Positions 5,880-9,387 of a DNA stretch of 9,387 nucleotides are shown in pieces (the stretch's first letter is position 1; the number at the start of each line of letters is the position of its first letter). The notes below the pieces were generated by a model. It was not told where the DNA came from and ran no database searches. It was given only the letters and a program-made list of their open reading frames with translations. The DNA comes from Caulobacter sp. CCH9-E1 (GTDB taxonomy: Bacteria > Pseudomonadota > Alphaproteobacteria > Caulobacterales > Caulobacteraceae): NCBI RefSeq assembly GCF_001556515.1, contig NZ_LSJA01000381.1, forward strand, positions 1 to 9,387, written 5' to 3'. The position numbers and the translations under genes were made by a program.

Positions 5880-5897
5880 GTGAAACTTGTGTGACAG
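5880..5897 (-). promoter_or_regulatory. Pho-box-like direct repeat facing the DUF47-pit-Nudix operon
   Basis: On the minus strand the sequence is CTGTCAC-ACAA-GTTTCAC: two heptamers four bases apart. The known PhoB box is CTGTCAT/C-N4-CTGTCAT/C; the first heptamer matches fully, the second at five of seven. It points toward the phosphate genes, ending about 98 bases before the DUF47 start. Position, orientation and gene content fit PhoB control, but a single site judged by eye in GC-rich DNA can arise by chance, and direction of control (activation or repression) cannot be told. Confidence 0.45.
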
Positions 5898-5940
5898 TTC
5901 TCGCGCGAGCGGCGCGATTGAGGCAGGATCGCTCCACCTT

Positions 5941-5950
5941 AGGGAAGGAG
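5941..5950 (+). promoter_or_regulatory. Ribosome binding site of iorA
   Basis: AGGGAAGGAG, six bases before the ATG at 5957, is the strongest Shine-Dalgarno sequence in the window. It excludes the longer in-frame start at 5756, which would read backwards through the divergent control region. Confidence 0.85.
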
Positions 5951-5956
5951 ACGCCG

Positions 5957-6421
5957 ATGGCCTTCACGCTGACCGTCAACGGAGAGCGTCGCACCGCCGA
6001 TGTGGACGGCGACACGCCGCTGCTGTGGGTGCTCCGCGACACCCTGGGCCTCGTGGGCGCCAAGTTCGGCTGCGGCGCGGCCCTGTGCGGCGCCTGCACG
6101 GTGCACCTGGACGGTGCGCCGATCCGCGCTTGCGTGACCCCGATCAGCGAGATCGGGGCTAAGAAGGTCACCACCATCGAGGGGATCGGCAAGACGCCGG
6201 TCGGCGCCAAGGTGCAGGAGGCCTGGAAGGCGATCGACGTGCCCCAGTGCGGCTACTGCCAGGCCGGGCAGATCATGTCGGCGACGGCGCTGCTGGCGGC
6301 CAAGCCAAAGCCGACCGACGCGGACATCGACGAGGCCATGAACGGCAACCTCTGCCGCTGCGCGACCTACATCCGCATCAAGACGGCGATCAAGGTCGCC
6401 GCTGGTCAGGAGAAGGCGTGA
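5957..6421 (+). CDS. iorA: Mo hydroxylase [2Fe-2S] subunit (isoquinoline 1-oxidoreductase alpha type)
   Basis: A 154-residue electron-transfer subunit of a two-subunit molybdenum hydroxylase. The N-terminal plant-ferredoxin-like domain binds one [2Fe-2S] cluster through C39, C44, C47 and C59 ([17 protein letters not shown] and the later RAC). The C-terminal all-helical domain binds the second through C98 and C101 (QCGYCQAG) and C133 and C135 (NLCRCATY). Length and both motifs fit IorA and the small subunits of related aldehyde or nicotinate dehydrogenases. It would pass electrons from the molybdenum site in IorB to an outside acceptor. Its TGA overlaps the ATG of iorB by one base (TGATG), so the two are coupled and made in step. 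It lacks its own export signal and is presumably carried across the membrane folded with IorB. The family is certain; isoquinoline as substrate is only the name of the founding member. Confidence 0.92.
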   Translation: MAFTLTVNGERRTADVDGDTPLLWVLRDTLGLVGAKFGCGAALCGACTVHLDGAPIRACVTPISEIGAKKVTTIEGIGKTPVGAKVQEAWKAIDVPQCGYCQAGQIMSATALLAAKPKPTDADIDEAMNGNLCRCATYIRIKTAIKVAAGQEKA

Positions 6422-8595
6422 TGGACGGCGAGATCCCGCGCGACCCGACCCGGCGCTTCGTCCTGCAAAGCGGCGCGGCCGTCGGCGGCGGCCTGCTGCT
6501 CAGCTTCACCATGACCGCCGAGGGCCAGGCGGCCGGCGATTCCAAGATCAACGCCTATGTCCGCATCGCGCCGGACGGCAAGGTGACGATCGCCTCCAAG
6601 ATCCCGGAGGTGGGGCAGGGGATCAAGACCTCGCTGCCGATGCTGATCGCCGAGGAGATGGACGTCGACTGGTCGGCCGTCACGGTCGAGCAGGCCATCG
6701 CCGACAGCAAGATCTACGGCCGCCAGGTGGCCGGCGGCAGCATGGCCACCACCCTGGAATATGACGGTCTGCGCCGCGTCGGCGCCAGTGTCCGGGCCCT
6801 GCTGATCCAGGCCGCCGCGACGCGCTGGAGCGTTCCGGCCGCCAGCCTCGCGACCGAGCCCGGTTTCGTGGTCCACGCCGCCAGCAAGCGCCGCGCGTCG
6901 TACGGCGAGCTCGCCGCCGACGCCGCCAAGCTGACTCCGCCCGATCCCAAGAGCCTGACCTTGAAGGACCCCAAGGCCTTCCGGATCATCGGCCAGAGCC
7001 ACAAGAGCCAGAACCTCGACGCCATCACCACCGGCGCGCCGCTCTTCGGCATCGACATGCGCCTGCCAGGCATGCTGTACGCGACCTTCGCCAAGGCCCC
7101 GGTCTATGGCGCCAAGGTCGCCAGCGTGGACCTCGCCCCCGCCAAGGCGGTCAAGGGCGTCAAGGACGCCTTCGTCGTCGAGGGCGGCGAAAACCTGCTG
7201 AGCATCATGCCCGGCGTCGCCGTGGTCGCCGACAACTGGTGGGCCGCCCGCAAGGGCCGCGAGGCGCTGGACATCAAGTGGGCCGACCATCCGACCGCCG
7301 CCCAGAGCAGCAAGGGCTTCGAGGCCAAGGCCGCCGAACTGGCCAAGGCCCCGCCCCACCGCACCCTGCAGAACGACGGCGATGTCGACACCGCGCTGAA
7401 GGGCGCGGCCAAGACGGTAAGCGCCGCCTACAGCTATCCCTTCATCGCCCATGCGCCGATGGAGCCGCAGAACTGCACCGCTAGGGTCGAAAATGGGAAG
7501 GTGGAGATCTGGGCCCCGACCCAGAACCCCGAGGCCGGCCGCGCACTGGTCGCCAAGGCGCTGAACGTCGATCCCTCGGCGATCACCATCCACCTGATCC
7601 GCTGCGGCGGCGGTTTCGGCCGCCGTCTGATGAACGACTACATGGTCGAGGCCGCGGTGATCGCCTCCAAGGTCGCCGCGCCGGTCAAGCTGGTCTGGAC
7701 CCGCGAGGAGGACATCCAGCACGACTTCTACCGCCCCGCCGGTTGGCACAACTTCACCGCCGGCCTCGACGCCCAGGGCGCGGTGGTGGCTTGGAAGGAC
7801 CACTTCGTCACCTTCGGCGAGGGCGAGACCTTCAGCCTCGCCGCTGGCATGAACTCGACCCAGTTCCCGGCCCGGGCCGTGGCCAACTACCGCCATGACG
7901 TCTCGGTCATGCCGTTGGGCTTCCCGACCGGCTATCTGCGCGCGCCGGGCAACAACGCCTTCGGCTTCGTGATCCAGGGCTTCACCGACGAGCTGGCTCA
8001 CGCCGCGGGCAAGGACCCGGTCGCCTTCCGCCGCGAGATGCTGGGCGCGCCGCGCCTGCTGGGCGAGCCGGGCAAGGGCGACAGCTTCGACACCGGCCGC
8101 ATGCGAGACGTCCTCGACCTGGCCGCCGAGATGTCGGGCTGGGGCCGCAAGGTTCCCAAGGGCACGGGCCTGGGCGTGGCCTGTCACTACAGCCACCTGG
8201 GCTATGTGGCGGTGGTGATCCAGGCCACCGTCAAGGACGGGGCGATCAAGGTCGACAAGGCCTGGGCCGCCGTCGATTGCGGCCGCCAAATCGTCAATCC
8301 GTCGGGCGCCGAGCAGCAGGTGCAGGGTTCTGTCCTCGACGCCATCGGCGCGGCGCTTTACCAGGGCATGACCTTCGAGAACGGCGCGGCGGTGAACAGC
8401 AATTTCGGCGACTTCCCGCTGCTGCGGATGGCCGACGCGCCGCCGGTCGAGGTCCGCTTCAAGCTATCGGACAACAACCCGACGGGCCTGGGCGAGCCGG
8501 CCTATCCGCCGACCCCGGCCGCGCTGGTCAACGCGCTGTTCGCCGCCACCGGCAAGCGCATCCGGTCCCTGCCGATCGGCGACCAACTGGCCTGA
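6421..8595 (+). CDS. iorB: Mo hydroxylase large subunit (isoquinoline 1-oxidoreductase beta type), Tat-exported
   Basis: A 724-residue molybdopterin-binding catalytic subunit, expected to hydroxylate an N-heterocycle or oxidise an aldehyde using water as oxygen donor. The N-terminus has a twin-arginine signal, TRRFVLQSG (R11, R12) followed by a Gly/Leu-rich hydrophobic stretch and AEGQAAG, so the IorAB complex is probably periplasmic. Family marks: EVGQGIKTSLPMLIAEEMDVDW, GGSMATT, PLFGIDMRLPGMLYA, the cofactor loop CGGGFGRRLMNDY (C395-Y407), YLRAPGNNAFGFVIQGFTDELA, and the catalytic glutamate in GLGEPAYPPTPAALVNA (E692). AGGAG at 6408-6412 precedes the ATG, which overlaps the iorA stop. Full length for the family. 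No FAD subunit, XdhC-like chaperone or cytochrome c partner is in the window, as is usual for two-subunit IorAB enzymes that feed electrons to a separate acceptor. Confidence 0.93.
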   Translation: MDGEIPRDPTRRFVLQSGAAVGGGLLLSFTMTAEGQAAGDSKINAYVRIAPDGKVTIASKIPEVGQGIKTSLPMLIAEEMDVDWSAVTVEQAIADSKIYGRQVAGGSMATTLEYDGLRRVGASVRALLIQAAATRWSVPAASLATEPGFVVHAASKRRASYGELAADAAKLTPPDPKSLTLKDPKAFRIIGQSHKSQNLDAITTGAPLFGIDMRLPGMLYATFAKAPVYGAKVASVDLAPAKAVKGVKDAFVVEGGENLLSIMPGVAVVADNWWAARKGREALDIKWADHPTAAQSSKGFEAKAAELAKAPPHRTLQNDGDVDTALKGAAKTVSAAYSYPFIAHAPMEPQNCTARVENGKVEIWAPTQNPEAGRALVAKALNVDPSAITIHLIRCGGGFGRRLMNDYMVEAAVIASKVAAPVKLVWTREEDIQHDFYRPAGWHNFTAGLDAQGAVVAWKDHFVTFGEGETFSLAAGMNSTQFPARAVANYRHDVSVMPLGFPTGYLRAPGNNAFGFVIQGFTDELAHAAGKDPVAFRREMLGAPRLLGEPGKGDSFDTGRMRDVLDLAAEMSGWGRKVPKGTGLGVACHYSHLGYVAVVIQATVKDGAIKVDKAWAAVDCGRQIVNPSGAEQQVQGSVLDAIGAALYQGMTFENGAAVNSNFGDFPLLRMADAPPVEVRFKLSDNNPTGLGEPAYPPTPAALVNALFAATGKRIRSLPIGDQLA

Positions 8596-8609
8596 GTTTG
8601 AGCTCGCGT

Positions 8610-8639
8610 GCTAGGAGCGTGGAGCCCCCTGTTCCTAGC
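8610..8639 (+). promoter_or_regulatory. Stem-loop in the iorB-upp gap
   Basis: GCTAGGAGC (8610-8618) pairs with GTTCCTAGC (8631-8639), nine pairs including one G-U, with a 12-base loop. It starts 14 bases after the iorB stop and ends 11 bases before the upp start. It could be a terminator for iorAB (no T-run follows) or a leader structure of upp. The upp start itself has no clear Shine-Dalgarno sequence, so the structure may affect its initiation. Function is inference. Confidence 0.45.
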
Positions 8640-8650
8640 CGAGCCGCGCC

Positions 8651-9280
8651 ATGTCCCAGGTCACCGTCGTCAATCATCCGCTGGTTCAGCACAAACTGAC
8701 CCGGATGCGGGACAAGGCGACCTCGACCAAGACCTTCCGCGCCCTGATGCGCGAGACGGCGACGCTGCTCTGCTACGAGGTCACCCGCGACCTGCCGATG
8801 GACAAGGTCCAGATCGAGACCCCGGTCGCCCCGACCACGGCCTACGAGATCGCCGGCAAGAAGCTGGTCTTCGCCCCGATCCTGCGCGCGGGTCTTGGCA
8901 TGTGCGAGGGGATGCTGGACCTAGTCCCGTCGGCCCGCGTGGCCCACATCGGCCTCTATCGCGATCACGAGACGCTGGAAGCGATCGAGTACTACTTCAA
9001 GGCGCCGGAAGACATCTCGGGCCGCCTGACGATCGTGGTCGACCCGATGCTGGCCACTGGCCACTCGGCCATCGCCGCGATCTCGCGCCTCAAGCACTAC
9101 GGCGTCGCCAACCTGCGCTTCGTCTGCCTGCTGGCCGCCCAGGCCGGCGTCGACGCCTTGCGCGAGGCGCATCCCGACGTGCCGATCTGGACGGCGGCGA
9201 TCGACGAAACGCTGAACGAGCACGGCTACATCGTGCCGGGCCTGGGCGACGCCGGCGACCGGACGTTCGGGACGCGGTAG
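8651..9280 (+). CDS. upp: Uracil phosphoribosyltransferase
   Basis: A 209-residue cytosolic pyrimidine-salvage enzyme making UMP and pyrophosphate from uracil and PRPP; the length is normal for Upp. Marks: the N-terminal [15 protein letters not shown], the PRPP-binding loop [12 protein letters not shown] (D131-A140; the common GGS is GHS here, H138), and the uracil-binding C-terminus [19 protein letters not shown] with GDAGDR at 199-204. [15 protein letters not shown] is also intact. The ATG at 8651 gives the family N-terminus; no strong ribosome site precedes it, and a stem-loop fills much of the 55-bp gap after iorB. There is no functional link to iorAB that I can see, so it is probably its own unit or read from its own promoter. 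It is followed by a palindromic repeat arm and the window edge. Confidence 0.96.
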   Translation: MSQVTVVNHPLVQHKLTRMRDKATSTKTFRALMRETATLLCYEVTRDLPMDKVQIETPVAPTTAYEIAGKKLVFAPILRAGLGMCEGMLDLVPSARVAHIGLYRDHETLEAIEYYFKAPEDISGRLTIVVDPMLATGHSAIAAISRLKHYGVANLRFVCLLAAQAGVDALREAHPDVPIWTAAIDETLNEHGYIVPGLGDAGDRTFGTR

Positions 9281-9295
9281 GGGGGCTCGCCCTTT

Positions 9296-9332
9296 CCGTG
9301 TCATCCCGGCCGGACCCCGGCGAAAGCCGGGG
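9296..9332. repeat. Extragenic palindromic repeat, copy 3 (left arm and inner hairpin)
   Basis: CCGTGTCATCCCGG (9296-9309) is identical to the left arm of copy 2. It is followed by a compact hairpin, CCCCGGC (9315-9321), loop GAAA (a GNRA tetraloop, 9322-9325), GCCGGGG (9326-9332). The matching right arm CCGGGATGACAC is not seen before base 9387; it may lie past the edge or be lost. Its place 15 bp after the upp stop would suit a terminator, though no T-run follows the hairpin. The remaining bases to 9387 show nothing else I can name. Confidence 0.7.
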
Positions 9333-9387
9333 GTAGAGCCGGCGACTGTGTTGGGTCAATCGGGCTTTTGCCAGGGCTGGTTTGATT

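Noticed and set aside
4288..5883. A 531-codon open frame on the plus strand opposite pit and DUF47
   Set aside because: Antisense shadow with repetitive Asp/His/Gln/Gly composition; pit and DUF47 on the other strand are unmistakable.
6406..8289. A 627-codon open frame on the minus strand opposite iorB
   Set aside because: It is a high-GC shadow of iorB: low-complexity Gly/Ala/Asp/His-rich text, no family resemblance, and the plus-strand gene has clear catalytic motifs over the same bases.
8598..8618. TTGAGCT followed by GCTAGGAGC as a promoter for upp
   Set aside because: The spacing between the two elements is only about five bases, too short for a housekeeping promoter, and the second element is an arm of the stem-loop.
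1..9387. CRISPR arrays, tRNA or rRNA genes, insertion sequences, toxin-antitoxin or defence genes
   Set aside because: None was found on either strand; no regular spaced repeats, transposase motifs or defence domains were seen.

Overview
The window is dense, high-GC DNA that reads as the chromosome of an alphaproteobacterium, most likely Caulobacteraceae (Caulobacter-like). This placement rests on protein style, codon use, short extragenic palindromes starting GTGTCATCCCGG, and a hairpin carrying GANTC sites (the CcrM methylation motif). It was made by reading, not by a database search. I see no rRNA, tRNA, CRISPR array, transposase or phage gene.

Layout, left to right. (1) Bases 1-823, plus strand: the C-terminal half of a CoA-acylating methylmalonate-semialdehyde dehydrogenase (mmsA). 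(2) Bases 833-942: a palindromic repeat element. (3) Bases 959-1927, plus: an exported VanX/DdpX-type D-Ala-D-Ala dipeptidase with an extra N-terminal region. It converges on, and overlaps by 23 bp, (4) a minus-strand pair: a DUF72 (YecE-like) protein (2645-1905) preceded by an endonuclease III-like [4Fe-4S] DNA glycosylase (3401-2676). (5) Bases 3473-3536: a second copy of the palindromic repeat. (6) A minus-strand operon, transcribed as DUF47/PhoU-like protein (5781-5137), PiT phosphate permease (5130-4129), Nudix hydrolase (4132-3566). The permease and Nudix genes overlap as GTGA. (7) Bases 5782-5956: a divergent control region with a Pho-box-like direct repeat facing the phosphate operon, a palindrome with 8-bp arms and a leader hairpin. 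(8) Bases 5957-8595, plus: a two-gene molybdenum hydroxylase of the isoquinoline 1-oxidoreductase type (iorA-iorB), overlapping as TGATG, with a twin-arginine signal on the large subunit. (9) Bases 8651-9280, plus: uracil phosphoribosyltransferase (upp), preceded by a stem-loop. (10) Bases 9281-9387: the start of a third repeat copy.

The clearest functional unit is the phosphate operon. A low-affinity Pi transporter, its usual DUF47 partner and a Nudix pyrophosphohydrolase sit behind a possible PhoB site, suggesting Pi uptake tied to hydrolysis of some phosphorylated nucleotide or polyphosphate metabolite (inference). The Mo hydroxylase pair probably oxidises an N-heterocycle or aldehyde in the periplasm. 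The remaining genes are housekeeping functions without an obvious common pathway.

I do not see a convincing undescribed system. The parts most worth following are the control region at 5782-5956, the Nudix gene coupled to the Pi permease, the hairpin that supplies the C-terminal tail of the DUF72 protein, and the family of GTGTCATCCCGG palindromes.
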